A model generated the notes under the pieces. It ran no database searches. It was not told where the DNA came from and saw only the letters and a program-made list of their open reading frames with translations. From Thelonectria olida (taxonomy: Eukaryota; Ascomycota; Sordariomycetes; Hypocreales; Nectriaceae), in NCBI GenBank assembly GCA_020736575.1, contig JAGPYM010000003.1, positions 1,302,001-1,366,000 on the forward strand: DNA of 64,000 bases. Direction: 5' to 3'. This document shows, in pieces, positions 24,304-34,979 of this stretch. The position numbers were made by a program, and so were the translations under genes. Every line of letters starts with the position of its first letter. Within the stretch, counting starts at the first letter, position 1.

Positions 24304-27300
24304 ATGGTAACGGACAAGGAAATACTCGGAAGCATTGTGGCTTTTGAGGGTCACGCTGAGACAATCTCGACTCAACTACGCCTGCTTCCCACGTCATCGC
24401 AAATTCTTATTCTCCCGAGTGTCCAAAGTTACGTTGCGAAAAGCGACGACCTGCAGGATTGTTTCGATGCTCGCCTTTACGTGAAGAAGACTCACGACGC
24501 CCTCATTGCTCGAATCCAAGTTGCTCGAGACTTTTTGAAAGGCTCGAACCCGAGTAGCAAGCGCTTAGTCTTCATGAATGGTGGTGCGCCTGGCGCTCAA
24601 GCATCGTGTATCAAGGCCATCATGGAGCACGAGACTGACGGCGACTACATTCAGGCTGAGGCCATCTTCAACTACCTAATCAAAGAAGGCATGGCCGGCC
24701 TCAACAACCCAGCTCGGGATTGGAGGACAAGGAATACCTTCGAGTATTTCGGCGAGCACGACTACAATGACCAGCTCGAGGACCCCATAACAAGGGCGAT
24801 GCGAGCAGCCGATGCATTGGACCGCCAGACAGCAAGCCTCCAGCCATCCAACGAGTTGGATTTGACCGGGGTTTTTCGCCCGCGAAGCAACAGCCTGCCT
24901 CTCTATGGCTACACTGACAACTTTGGCGATGCCGCTCCCTTCTTCGTCTTTGGTGCCAAGGAGCAGCAAGAGGATGGGAGTATATATGAGGACGCCATGG
25001 AGGAGGATTATTCCAGCCGGACTTCGAAACGAGCTTCACAGATGAGCTCTCGTGCCTCTCGCAGCTCCATCTTCGCCATCACACACTACGAAAAACCCAC
25101 AGACGAAGTGTTCCCTGGTTTCACCAACCTCCAGCCTCCTTCCCCGAAGATGCCTTTCCCCAGATCACCCAGCTGCATTGGAGAGGCATATGCAGCTAAG
25201 ATGATGCAAGGGCCCCTCGGTGCTAATGTCTTCGCGCCCAGAGCTGAGGGTTTTAGCATTCGTTCCACAGATAATGTCGTGTACGGCGAGGCCTCTCTCC
25301 TGGACATGCGGCTTAATGGCCGCAGGGCCAGCTTGACTCGGGTTAAGTCACTCGATCGAATCTACCCTGCCGCCCCGAGATACAGGGATCTCTGTATTCC
25401 GTCAGACAACCCGGAATCAGAGAGAGAAGCATACCGTGGTTTCGACCATGAAACAACGTCCGGATCAACTCGTCGCCACTCATGCATGGTCATTACGAGT
25501 GCAAAGGACGCCAAACCCAGTCAACTGAGCTCCATTGAGGGACCACGGACTATCGTCGTGAGATCCGACCGGCCCACTATCAAGGTTGATCCTGTTCCGC
25601 AAGAGAAGAAGCGTAGGCTAGCACGAGCCTCTTACGTCGACCGAGGCACAGATGCCGAAGATGTGTCTAGACAAAATGAGCCATTCAAGCCCGCCCTCCC
25701 CTTTCTCGAAGACCTTGCTGTCTTATTCACAGATGAAGTGGTTGATGGCGTATTGCAATCCGTGGTTCAGGGTTTCAGAGACGGCAACTATCCCATTGTC
25801 TCTCACTCATCAGCCACATCTGAAGCGGACGAAGCCAACACTTCAACCCCTGGAACGCCCAAGTCTCAGATTCTTGAAGACCCCGAATGCTTGGATGATG
25901 CGTTCCAGGAGCGAGATATTGCGGTTGTGACTCGCAGTAGTTACACGGAGGAGTACGACCCGTTCGCCTATGTGCAACCCAAGTGGCCCCATGAGAAACC
26001 CCTCGAACACGAGGCCCCATCGCTGAGTGTTGAGCGACCACCAACACCAGCCCGAACCCCTACTCCATCTTTCTCAGAGACTGATGACAAGATCCTTAAC
26101 TTCAAGGCTGCGGGTCACAAGACTGCGGTGGCGATCCAAAACTCCCTGCGATCCATCCTGAAAGTCCACTTCCCGCCCGAAACCCAAGGTTACCGTCAAT
26201 TCCAGTTTCCCCTATTACCTGAGCTTGAAGGGCTTTGGAGGCCAATCTTCCAGGACGCTGAACCCGGTAGCTCGCAGGGTAACGACAGAAGAATGGACCA
26301 GATCTTCGCCATTGGAGCCCAGCGAGGAGTGAATAAGGACTATGCATCAGCGATTACTGGGCAGTTGGAAAAACTTGGAACTAAATCGAGTGGTATGAGC
26401 CGCAGTGGCAGGCTAGACTTCAGGTTCGTTCTGATTGACAAAAGTCGTCACATTGCTAAACTAACCATGGTCAGATATCTCCTCGCCAATGCTATGCAGG
26501 CTTTCACAGCTCAACCTCTTACCAGCCAGACACACGACAACCCATTCACCAACCCCTACCTTCTGGCTACTCTCATCATTCCTCACCTAGAGACATACAT
26601 TACTCTTCATACGGAGGTCAAGTTTCTCCTATTGGACTATCCTCCAGAGCATCTTCCTACCATGCTAGCTTTGCAGAAACTCGTCGGCGTCGACCTCATG
26701 AAAGTTGCTCAGATTGTTGATTCGAGCAGCAAAGATCTGCCCTTCACCAACCTCCGTGGAACTGGTTCTTTCAACAGTCCCGGCCAAGGATGCACTGGTC
26801 GTTATGGCGCATCTTTGTCTCCAGCTGGCCCATCCTATGACGTTACCGTGTCAAAGGCCAACTTTCTCCTCACTTCAACTGCTACCGAGACAGAAATCGC
26901 GACCTTCATTTCCACCGTTCTGAAGATCCTCTGTGAAATCTCTAACTTTTACACACCTGAGGAGCCTCCCAGGAGGGCGACACCCAAGAAGGATAAAAAC
27001 AAGCCGCCCCCACTGCCGGGATCCTTTTCTCCTTTCCCTCGGGTACCATCAGGACCACAGAGCCCTGTCCTATCGCCTGCGCTAACAGCGAAATTTGGCA
27101 CAGGACCTCCTCCATCACCAGGCGTCCTGTCTCGGTCACCTTCTATTGCCGAGACGATCAAGACGATGAAGTCTTCCAAGAGCAAGCATGGAAGGAGTCG
27201 ATCACGACGGAAACCATCCATTGTTGATAACCAATCTATCCTCACTGTGGACTGCAGTGACAGCGACTGGGATCAAGAGGATCGACGGATCATGCCCATT

Positions 27301-27369
27301 TTGGTGAAGAGGTCGGCGGCTCGAAAGGGTAACAGCCGCAAGGCGCTCAAGTTCCTTGGCTTAGCATAA
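24304..27369 (+). CDS. Large conserved fungal protein of unknown function (gastric mucin-like annotation)
   Basis: The frame is open for 1,021 codons from ATG 24304, but I predict a 51-nt intron at 26424..26474. It has a GTTCGT donor, a CTAAC branch point and a CAG acceptor, a length divisible by three, and no stop. Splicing gives 1,004 residues and the smoother junction LDFRYLLANAMQAF. The N-terminal 150 residues look conserved and helical (YVKKTHDALIARIQVARDFL, FMNGGAPGAQASCIKAIMEH). The middle is disordered and Ser/Pro-rich. A second folded block spans about residues 590-870, before a basic, proline-rich tail. Similar Sordariomycete proteins are, as I recall, labelled 'gastric mucin-like', a name that says nothing about function. 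There is no signal peptide or membrane segment. Confidence 0.85.
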   Translation: MVTDKEILGSIVAFEGHAETISTQLRLLPTSSQILILPSVQSYVAKSDDLQDCFDARLYVKKTHDALIARIQVARDFLKGSNPSSKRLVFMNGGAPGAQASCIKAIMEHETDGDYIQAEAIFNYLIKEGMAGLNNPARDWRTRNTFEYFGEHDYNDQLEDPITRAMRAADALDRQTASLQPSNELDLTGVFRPRSNSLPLYGYTDNFGDAAPFFVFGAKEQQEDGSIYEDAMEEDYSSRTSKRASQMSSRASRSSIFAITHYEKPTDEVFPGFTNLQPPSPKMPFPRSPSCIGEAYAAKMMQGPLGANVFAPRAEGFSIRSTDNVVYGEASLLDMRLNGRRASLTRVKSLDRIYPAAPRYRDLCIPSDNPESEREAYRGFDHETTSGSTRRHSCMVITSAKDAKPSQLSSIEGPRTIVVRSDRPTIKVDPVPQEKKRRLARASYVDRGTDAEDVSRQNEPFKPALPFLEDLAVLFTDEVVDGVLQSVVQGFRDGNYPIVSHSSATSEADEANTSTPGTPKSQILEDPECLDDAFQERDIAVVTRSSYTEEYDPFAYVQPKWPHEKPLEHEAPSLSVERPPTPARTPTPSFSETDDKILNFKAAGHKTAVAIQNSLRSILKVHFPPETQGYRQFQFPLLPELEGLWRPIFQDAEPGSSQGNDRRMDQIFAIGAQRGVNKDYASAITGQLEKLGTKSSGMSRSGRLDFRFVLIDKSRHIAKLTMVRYLLANAMQAFTAQPLTSQTHDNPFTNPYLLATLIIPHLETYITLHTEVKFLLLDYPPEHLPTMLALQKLVGVDLMKVAQIVDSSSKDLPFTNLRGTGSFNSPGQGCTGRYGASLSPAGPSYDVTVSKANFLLTSTATETEIATFISTVLKILCEISNFYTPEEPPRRATPKKDKNKPPPLPGSFSPFPRVPSGPQSPVLSPALTAKFGTGPPPSPGVLSRSPSIAETIKTMKSSKSKHGRSRSRRKPSIVDNQSILTVDCSDSDWDQEDRRIMPILVKRSAARKGNSRKALKFLGLA

Positions 27370-28549
27370 GTATCTGCGTTGCAGGACACGGTCGTTTGAC
27401 TTAATGATTAATGGCTTTTCTCATTGCTCACTCAGGGCAACATTTTCTTTCGTGTACAGTAATATCAGTCAGGGCTCAGAGGACTGGGCCGGGTACCTAG
27501 GAAGGTCGGGTTGGAAAAGAGTCAGGACGCAACGTTCTGGCGAGAAAGGCTGTTGTTTTGGGATCTTTTCATGTTGAACTCGATTTGCTATATTATACTT
27601 TCTGTGTTGTTGTTGTTGCTTGCTAGATAGCTTCGGTTTGAAATGCAATAATTGCTAGCCTGAAGATTTGAAGCATACCTGTCTTTTACATCAACACTTC
27701 TATTTGTGCTCCGCCGAGCCCAACATCCAGCAGGCCTGTTTTTCAACCTCCATCGTACAAACAAACATCAACAAAGCACAGCACAGCACACAAGTTCTAT
27801 AAGAAAAGAATATTCCGCCTGTATTAAGAATACTCTATTCTCGCGTACGTACAACAAGTAGAAGCAGCCTCGACAATAATAAACTCACTGTACCGGATAA
27901 ACGACCAAAAATACCAGGACGATAAAAACCAAATGATGCCAAGATCCCCCGTTTCCTGCTAGCAGCTGAAGACCGAAGCGATAAAGTCATGACGGCATAG
28001 CGGAAGGCAGGATGCTCTGAGAGAGGAGTTCTGGCCAGACGAGAGATCAGGGGTGCTAGGGACCGGGCAAATAAAACATCTCTCCAACGTTTCCAATTCC
28101 GTTAACGAGGGAGAGACAAAGAGAAAATGTGAGAGAAAATACACTCGCGTAATCCGCAAATACCCCCGGTCGTTTCCGTTGAGAAGAAGAAACTTGCCCA
28201 TCGCGTCTGTTCGCACAGCCTTCCTCCAAAAAGCCCCCAACAAGTCCTTGACCTGATTCCCCCAGCCCGTCACTCTTGTCATATTGTCGAGAATTTCTGC
28301 TTTGCCGACCCGAAAATAAAAGAATAAAGTCTTCCAAAAATGTGCCCAGGGGAGAGGTGCCGTGATTTGCGTTGGATGGAGAGCGAGATCCAAGTGAACA
28401 TGATTTGGTCTATGCGCAGAAAATAGGGGCGAAGAGCAAAGGGGAGAAGCAAAAATCGTAATTGAACCCGTCCGATCATGTCCCTAGCATTGCCCTAGTC
28501 CGGCCGTACTCCGTCATCCTGCTTCGCCTCGAAAGTGTAAACAGTGCGT
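27370..28549. other. Convergent 3' region
   Basis: Lies between two converging genes, the 1,004-residue protein gene and ypt1. It is A/T-richer and must hold both 3' UTRs. No gene seen. Confidence 0.55.
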
Positions 28550-29633
28550 TTAGCAGCAGCCGTTGTTAGCTGAGGAGCCGACGCCCTGGCCCTGGCCGAC
28601 TTGCACGCTGGGCTTGGTGTTGTTGGCGGTGGTGGTGCCCATGCGCTCCTTGATCTGGCGGGCCATGGTCAAGAAAGCCTGTTCGACATTGCTGGCGTTC
28701 TTGGCAGAAGTCTCGAGGAAGGGGATTCCCAAGCTGTCGGCAAATTCCTGAGCATCAAAGTTAGTCACGGTGTTGCGAACCTTCAACAACGGAGGGGCCG
28801 CAGCCCTGCAAGGCTTGGGCACGGTTACATGAGCATGTGACGAGGGGCGCCGCGATTATCGCGGGCTACGACAGGGGTTGATGAAAAAAAGAACGAACCT
28901 TGGCCACTGAGTACTCGACAACCTTCTTGTCCGACATATCGCTCTTGTTGCCGACCAGCAGCTTGTTGACGCCTTCGGTGGCATATCGGTCAATCTCCTG
29001 GAGCCATTGCTTCACGTTGTTGAAGGAATCCATGTCAGTCACATCGTAGACGACGCAGATGCCGTGGGCACCTCGATAGTAAGAGGAAGTGATGGTTCGG
29101 AAACGCTCTTGGCCAGCGGTATCCCACTGTGAGAGGTTTCAGCGTTAGCAAATCGCCAGCAGGGAGAGCAGGCGTGATATGGACGAGCAAAACCTACAAT
29201 CTGCAGCTTGACCGTCTTTCCATCGAGCTCTATCGTTCGGATTTTCTGAAACACTGGCATTAGTGATGGCGTGGTCGTGGGGAAGAAGCCAGCATCGGCC
29301 AGGGGCGACAGGAACGTACGAAATCGACACCGATGGTGGAGATGTAGGACTCAGTGTAGGTGTCATCGGCAAATCGCAGCAGCAAGCAAGACTTTCCTAC
29401 ACCGGAATCACCGATAAGGAGAAGCTTGAAGAGGTAGTCGTACCTGGGCGGAGCAGGTTAGAAACGATCATCGGATATCGCAAGCGGGCATCCTGAGCAG
29501 GATCGATGCGCGGAGTGCTCTTGAGCGATGAGGGGACGTGGACTCTGCAGGTCGGGTCAGCGTTTGTTCGTTGGGAATTAGGAGGTTATCGCAAAGGACA
29601 AGGAGGCGGAGTGGCGTACTACTCGGGGTTCAT
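28550..29633 (-). CDS. YPT1: Rab GTPase Ypt1/Rab1
   Basis: Five exons: 29633..29623, 29443..29320, 29245..29198, 29126..28899 and 28747..28550, giving 202 residues, the usual Ypt1 length. The first coding exon is only 11 nt (Met-Asn-Pro plus two bases of Glu). All joins keep frame, and introns carry CTAAC branch points. GTPase motifs are complete: GDSGVGKS at 15-22, the TIGVDF switch I, WDTAGQE, NKSD and ETSAK. The C-terminus NNGCC is a double-cysteine geranylgeranylation signal. Ypt1 controls ER-to-Golgi traffic and autophagosome formation and cycles between membrane and GDI. The switch and effector sequence ([20 protein letters not shown]) fits Rab1 better than Rab8/Sec4. Introns cut switch I, the interswitch and the G3 region. 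Confidence 0.96.
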
Positions 29634-31220
29634 GATGGCGGATGTAGCGGTGGTCGCTTGTCAAGTCGGAAAATGGGGGTGGATGCAAATGCAGATTCAA
29701 AAATCGGCGTGGGCGTCGAAGGTGGAACTCGATGGTAGATAGCGATGGGGACGAGACGGAGTTGGTGATGAAGATGGTTTGGTGGAGGTTGGTGAATGTT
29801 GAAGAGGTTAAGTGAGCGACAGGCTGCAGAGGCTCAAAGTAAGGTACGTCAGGGAAAGGGAAGACAAAACGCAAACGTAGCGCAAGGCAACGCCAGCACG
29901 CCAACCAGTTAGTGAGGGTAGCCTGGAGGTACTTCCAAGGTGTGTACCCTGCTTGGCTTGGGTGAGGCGGTGGACGGCAGGTGACGAGTCACGTGATCAT
30001 GCAGCAAAGACCAAGATCAGGAATGAATGCCTGTCATTTGGGAACCTTTCTGATTGAATTGAGGCTGTGCACGTCTACAGTCAGCAAGTCCTTTACCTTT
30101 AATGTCGTATCGATGTGAATATAATGGAGCCCGAGGCAGCAAGCCAGCGGACAGCCAGAGCGTTGGAGTTCCTCGGCCCCCTTTTAGCGTCAGGTCCAGG
30201 GTCCGCCCTTCATGGAACTGGAAGTCGTTGTCGAATCTATGTTTACTCTTGCAGGAGGAAATGTAAGGATGGGTTTCCCAGCGTGGACATGGCGCGAATA
30301 TCCCAGCCCTGCCTGTGTTTTTGCTTGGAAGATGCTTTCGATGAACAGGATGGATATTGATTCCGTCACTGGCCCGTCATCTGCCATCTACATGAACGCC
30401 TGATGCATGTGACGGTCAGTCGGACATGAACCATCACCGGGTTCATACCAGTCAGGCACTGCACTCACTGTCAAGTGTCATGTGGCTGGAGGCATCATTT
30501 TAAAATTCACCTTGAGTCAGTCAAGCCATGGGATGGATACATGAGTCGCTTGCACGAGTTGTGGAGGGAGGCAGCTACCTTTATGCCATGTACTTCGAGC
30601 TGATGTCGACGTGAATTAGCATGCTGTCAAATGCCCAACAAAGTGTGCCATTATCTGCCCAAGACCCCCACCAGAGTGTTACAGTGTCTGATTCCTACTG
30701 GAAATTACCTACCCAGTTCGTCCCATCAGCGCATCCACCGGGCAGCTTGGGGTTTCCCGCCCCGTGCCGTCCCACTGTACCCATGGAAATATTCGTACGT
30801 CTCCAGGTACCTTGTGCTGTTTTCGTGCCTTGAAGAACAGGGGTGGGGACGGGACCTGCCCCGCCACAACCACTCCTGTGGCACAGCTGCTCTCGACCAA
30901 CCAGCGTCCGCTCCAACATGCGTTTCTCCAACGGCTGCACGAAGTATCGCTCCTGCTAAACTCCGGTGTCAAGGTACGAGTTTCCAGCCAACCCGGCTTC
31001 ACCCATTACCCTCCAGCGCCAAAAGTGGGACGGGGCTCCAGCATCATCGTCAAATCCTCGAACCAGTCTCAGTCCCGTTGCGCCTCTTTTTTTTTATTCT
31101 CTCTTCAGGAGAATAATCGAACTCACCTACCTACTGACGCAATCAATCTAAATCTTTCCTCTTTTCTTTTGCCTTCTTACAGTTCCATGAAGCGCCCCAT
31201 ATCGCTGCGCTGACCACCCA
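29634..31220. other. Intergenic between ypt1 and the mitochondrial protein gene
   Basis: Divergent upstream regions of two genes. The ypt1 side holds a TCACGTGA box at 29989. From about 31080 to 31190 it is C/T-rich before the next start. No gene seen; short open frames at 30631..31213 lack motifs. Confidence 0.55.
29989..29996. promoter_or_regulatory. Palindromic E-box TCACGTGA
   Basis: An 8-bp palindrome 356 bp upstream of the ypt1 ATG. CACGTG is the core site of bHLH factors (Cbf1/Pho4/USF types). Its use here is inferred only from sequence and position. Confidence 0.4.
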
Positions 31221-32149
31221 ATGGCCGCGCCCATCCGCTCCGTCCTGCGCCGTCCTGGCCGTCCTCGTCGACCTCAGAATCCCCTCGCCTGCCGTCGCAA
31301 TCTTTCTCGCTTCAGTCCGGTCAACGCTCAGGTCGTAACTTCTCAGCCTGCCCCTCGCCATCATGCCCGTATACCCGAGCGCAAGCCATTGTCCCAGACT
31401 TGCTTCGATGCCACCGGCATGAAGTGGGTTGCTGCTGGCCCCGACGGGCCGAAAGATCCAAACAAGGCCAAGCTAGGCAAGAGTATGACCATCCTAAAAT
31501 CGGTCCCAGAGAGCATTAATACTAATATGCATTCAATTATACAGCTCTACGCGTGCTCCAAGAACGACTGCCGACTCTGCTACAATCCCCACTGCCTCAC
31601 GATCTTCTCGCCCCGAGCATCTCCCTCCACCTCTTCCCATCCACACACCCGCATCTTCCCGTCGTCTCCGGCCGTGTCGCATACAATGCCGCCCTCTGGA
31701 CCTCACCCATCGCATGGAACCGAGTCCCCATCATCGGCAACGTCCGCCTCGAGATCCTCGCCGAGCGCATGACCTCGGAGCCCATCACCTTCCTCCCCCG
31801 CCGCCCAGGCGCAATTCCTGAACAGCTCGTCGTGCGCTGGTGCGAGAAACGAAAAGAGCCGACTCCAGCAGACAGCAATCCCGTGAGCGTTATCGCTCGC
31901 TCTCTGCCCTTTGTCGGCCGCGGCGTTGATCCTAATAAGGCATTTACAGGCCTGTTCATCTTCGACTTCGACTCGGAGGGTCGTATTCTAAGTCACACCA
32001 TTGAGCAAACGCAAGCAGGCGGCGATTGGGAAGGCGGCGTGGGCGCAAAGTTTGTAGGACTAACGGATTGGTTGCTAGGGGGCATGAAGGGCCCCAATGA
32101 TACCCCGATACCAATGTTTGAGCGATTGAGGAGAAGACATCTACAATAG
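31221..32149 (+). CDS. Conserved fungal protein, predicted mitochondrial, function unknown
   Basis: Two exons, 31221..31482 and 31545..32149, with a 62-nt intron (GTATGA donor, ACAG acceptor) that creates Thr in KLGK-T-LRVLQERL. The product has 288 residues. The first 60 residues are rich in Arg, Ser and Pro with almost no acidic residues, a likely mitochondrial targeting sequence. The conserved part begins with RVLQERLPTLLQSPLPHDLL and ends with a beta-rich motif, TGLFIFDFDSEGRILSHTIEQ. This recalls small alpha/beta folds of the SnoaL/NTF2 sort, but I do not recognise the family and make no functional claim. The in-frame TGA at 31212 blocks an upstream start. Confidence 0.8.
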
Positions 32150-33127
32150 AAGTCTGTTCGTGGTGGCATTCCAGAATGGCCAAGAAGAAGGACAAAGGAT
32201 AAAAGACGGCGCTGGATCAGGGAGACGAGAGGCGTCAACGATTCACACGAGAGGCGTTCTGGGCAAACCTGTAACGCTTTCGTCAGGCTATTCGTTAACT
32301 GCGGTATGAGTGAGGGAGGTTCCCCTAAACGGAGGCGGGACATTGTATAATAGCGACCCAATGAGACTCCCCACACACCTAAAACATATTCGACGCTCTG
32401 TATTATAATATGAACATGACTTCAATCTACTCTCTCAGCTATCTATGAGTACGAGTGAACAAATAGAGTCGGCTCTCGACATGGTCCGTTGGTGATTAAC
32501 ATCCCAGTACTATAGTGTTAACTGCTCGCTTCGCCTTGAGAGTCTGGCTTTTAAGATGAGTGCCTAATCAAAATCGTACGTATATCGTAAGGTCCTCAGT
32601 TTTTAGTACGGTTCTGATAGACTGGACGTCGTAGAAATATCAGAGGTCTTGCTACATCTGCGCGGGTGCGATATCTACCTCCTGAACATGAAGACTGCAA
32701 CGAGGTTTCACGTTCCCTCCATCTAAGAGTTCCGATAAGCACTTATCTCCAACTGAAAGGACTGGGATTCACAGGGCAAGCGTTAAAGTGCCTGCTCCTC
32801 ACGCTTCAAGGCATACAATGGTCATGAATAGTCATGCTAGGTCAACTACCGGCATCTATCCTTCGTCCATAATCGCCTTCTTCAAGGTACCAAGGGTCCC
32901 AGGACTACTCGCCTCCAGAAGAGAGTCTTCGTGCCCGTACGGGGTGTTAGCTAAGGGGCATTTCACAATATTCTGCCCGATAAACCTCCTTGCTTTCCCT
33001 GGCCGGAGTGAACCGAGCCATTTACCTCCACGTTCCATTTCAGATCCTCTTCTCGTCTAAAAGTTGCTATAGTGAAAATCCGAAATTTCTGTTTTGCGTG
33101 TTTTCCAGGTTCTCTTCTTGGTCGTAA
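32150..33127. other. Convergent 3' region
   Basis: Lies between the 3' ends of the mitochondrial protein gene and lsm1. A/T-rich, with no gene seen. Confidence 0.55.
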
Positions 33128-33867
33128 CTAAAACAGAACCTCTCCCTGGCTCTCCCCCTCGAAGCCAATCTTGGCGAGCTTCTTCAACCGCTTGGTCTCG
33201 CGCACCTTGTCGGCCGTTTTCTTTTGCTCTGCTAGGCTCTTCACAAACTCTAGCTCGGCGGGCTCGAACCCAGGGGGCGGGTCGTCGTCCTTGTCTAGGT
33301 CGATTTCGCCGAGGAGCAGGACGTTCTCGCCGCGAACGAGGAAAATGCCGTGCGACACGTCGGCGAACACGCCGGTTGGTTGGTCGGTGCCCTCGGAGAC
33401 TGGGTTGATGGCGAAGATGCGTTCTGTCGTCGATTGGAGAACTAGGTTGGCTGTTTGTCGACAGGAGATGTAGTGGTTAGCACGAGATGCATCGAATAGG
33501 TAGCTCTTTCGTCGCTCCTCTCTCAGGGGTAGAGGAGACAATATCTAGAGGGATCACGCAAAGTCACCCACCGAATTGATCCCAACTTCTCAACACTCCG
33601 ATGAGTTTCCTCCCATCGCGCAAAGCAATCATGAGTTTTTCTGCAAGTTTATACCTCCGTCAGCACATCGAGGTTCCATGTTCCCTGACAGCTCCCTCTC
33701 CAAATCAAGGGCTGCAAACGGAGAGCCGTACTATCGGTAAGGTCCAGCAACTGCGCAGCCGTTGTAAACATTTGAGGCGGCAGCTGCGAAGGTTGCTGTG
33801 GGACATCACGTCCCTGTTGTGAGGGCCCCCCTCCGCGAGGGGCATCGGCGATGGAGAGGTTCTCCAT
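33128..33867 (-). CDS. LSM1: Sm-like protein Lsm1
   Basis: Three exons: 33867..33732, 33640..33572 and 33450..33128, giving 175 residues. Introns are 91 and 121 nt, and the joins are clean ([18 protein letters not shown] and [10 protein letters not shown]). The Sm fold starts near residue 46: Sm1 motif [28 protein letters not shown], then ISRIFA-like ERIFAI and Sm2 RGENVLLLGEIDLDKD. The long C-terminal helix (ELEFVKSLAEQKKTADKVRETKRLKK) is specific to Lsm1 and separates it from Lsm8. Lsm1-7 binds oligoadenylated mRNA 3' ends with Pat1 and promotes decapping in P bodies. The N-terminal 40 residues are Gly/Gln/Pro-rich and disordered. Confidence 0.94.
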
Positions 33868-34979
33868 GATATCATGGGATTACGGGCGTCGTTGGATATT
33901 GCAGCTTTGTCTTTTCTCGTATGTCAGATAAGGTCTATCAATCTCGCTCCGTTCGGATTTGCTCGTCATATGGACATGACTGAGTGGGAAGGGCGGCAAA
34001 AGAAGTTGGACAATGGTCTGTGTCGTCGCATGCACATCCCTCAACAAACGTTGGATCCAGCAGACGTTGCAAGTGAGTCGCTATCGATAATGAGCAGTCA
34101 CGTGAATGGTCACGTGCATTACTCACGTCATTGTCTAATGCGGGGCAGTTCGTGAGCGTTCCTTCAGAAAAAAAAAGTCAATGGAGGGGCGAAGGAGGGG
34201 CAATGATGACTTGCTTTGGCGGGGTAGTCAGTCTGTCACTGCCATGAGAGTGATGGCCTGAATTGAGCTGCAGAGTTGCAACAGTAGTTTTGTACATGCG
34301 CCATCTCATTTGAATTTCGATCATCAAGCATCGCTCTAGCCTGCATGCTTAAACCATAGTTGCCTTTGGGGGCTCTGTTTGTGTCTATTAAAACTCAGTG
34401 ATGAGAGGCAACTCGATAAAAGCGCTTTTTGTGGTTTCAAGACCATCCAAAACAATTGCCAAGGGAACCCTTTGAGCCGTGTCATCAACATCATGTCTGT
34501 TATCGTATGTTCGCCGTCCCTTACCAAAAGAGCCGCCTCCTCTCTTCATATGTGCACCATGCCATGCCGCTCAAGATACCGTCCCGCCCGAATTTTTGGA
34601 ATTGTGTAAAATACTCTATATCATAGACCAGACCGTGAAACGCCGTTGGACCGATGCATGTTGTGATTATCTCTGTCAAAAGCAGAGCACAAAAGGGGGG
34701 AAGAGGGGGCGTGAAAAAGTAAGGGAGTTTTTTGTTTCCTTCTCCCAAAATCCCGATCCCTAGGTCCTCCGTGAGACCCAAATTCTTGACTTTCCTCTAA
34801 GAAACCCGATACGTGTCTGGGAGGGTGCACTGGTATGAGCCCATCTCACTCGCCATTAATTGTGCCGCGAGATTTCTTTCTGGGGTGAGCCCGGTCGTAA
34901 AGGTAATAGGGGTAAAATCATTGGTGCCGGAAAGGCCATGTGCACCGTGAAAGATCATAAAGTGTTTGTGATCATGAGG
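33868..34979. other. Intergenic, lsm1 upstream and aps1 3' end
   Basis: Holds the lsm1 promoter, including tandem E-boxes at 34098..34117, and the 3' end of the Nudix gene. No gene seen. Confidence 0.55.
34098..34117. promoter_or_regulatory. Tandem TCACGTG E-boxes upstream of lsm1
   Basis: TCACGTGA and TCACGTGC are separated by 4 bp, about 230 bp upstream of the lsm1 start. A CRE-like ACTCACGTCA follows within 10 bp. The cluster is visible in the sequence; binding factors are inferred. Confidence 0.45.

Noticed and set aside
30631..31213. Overlapping open frames of 149-161 codons before the mitochondrial protein gene
   Set aside because: Proline/serine-rich translations of a C/T-rich promoter with no conserved motif.
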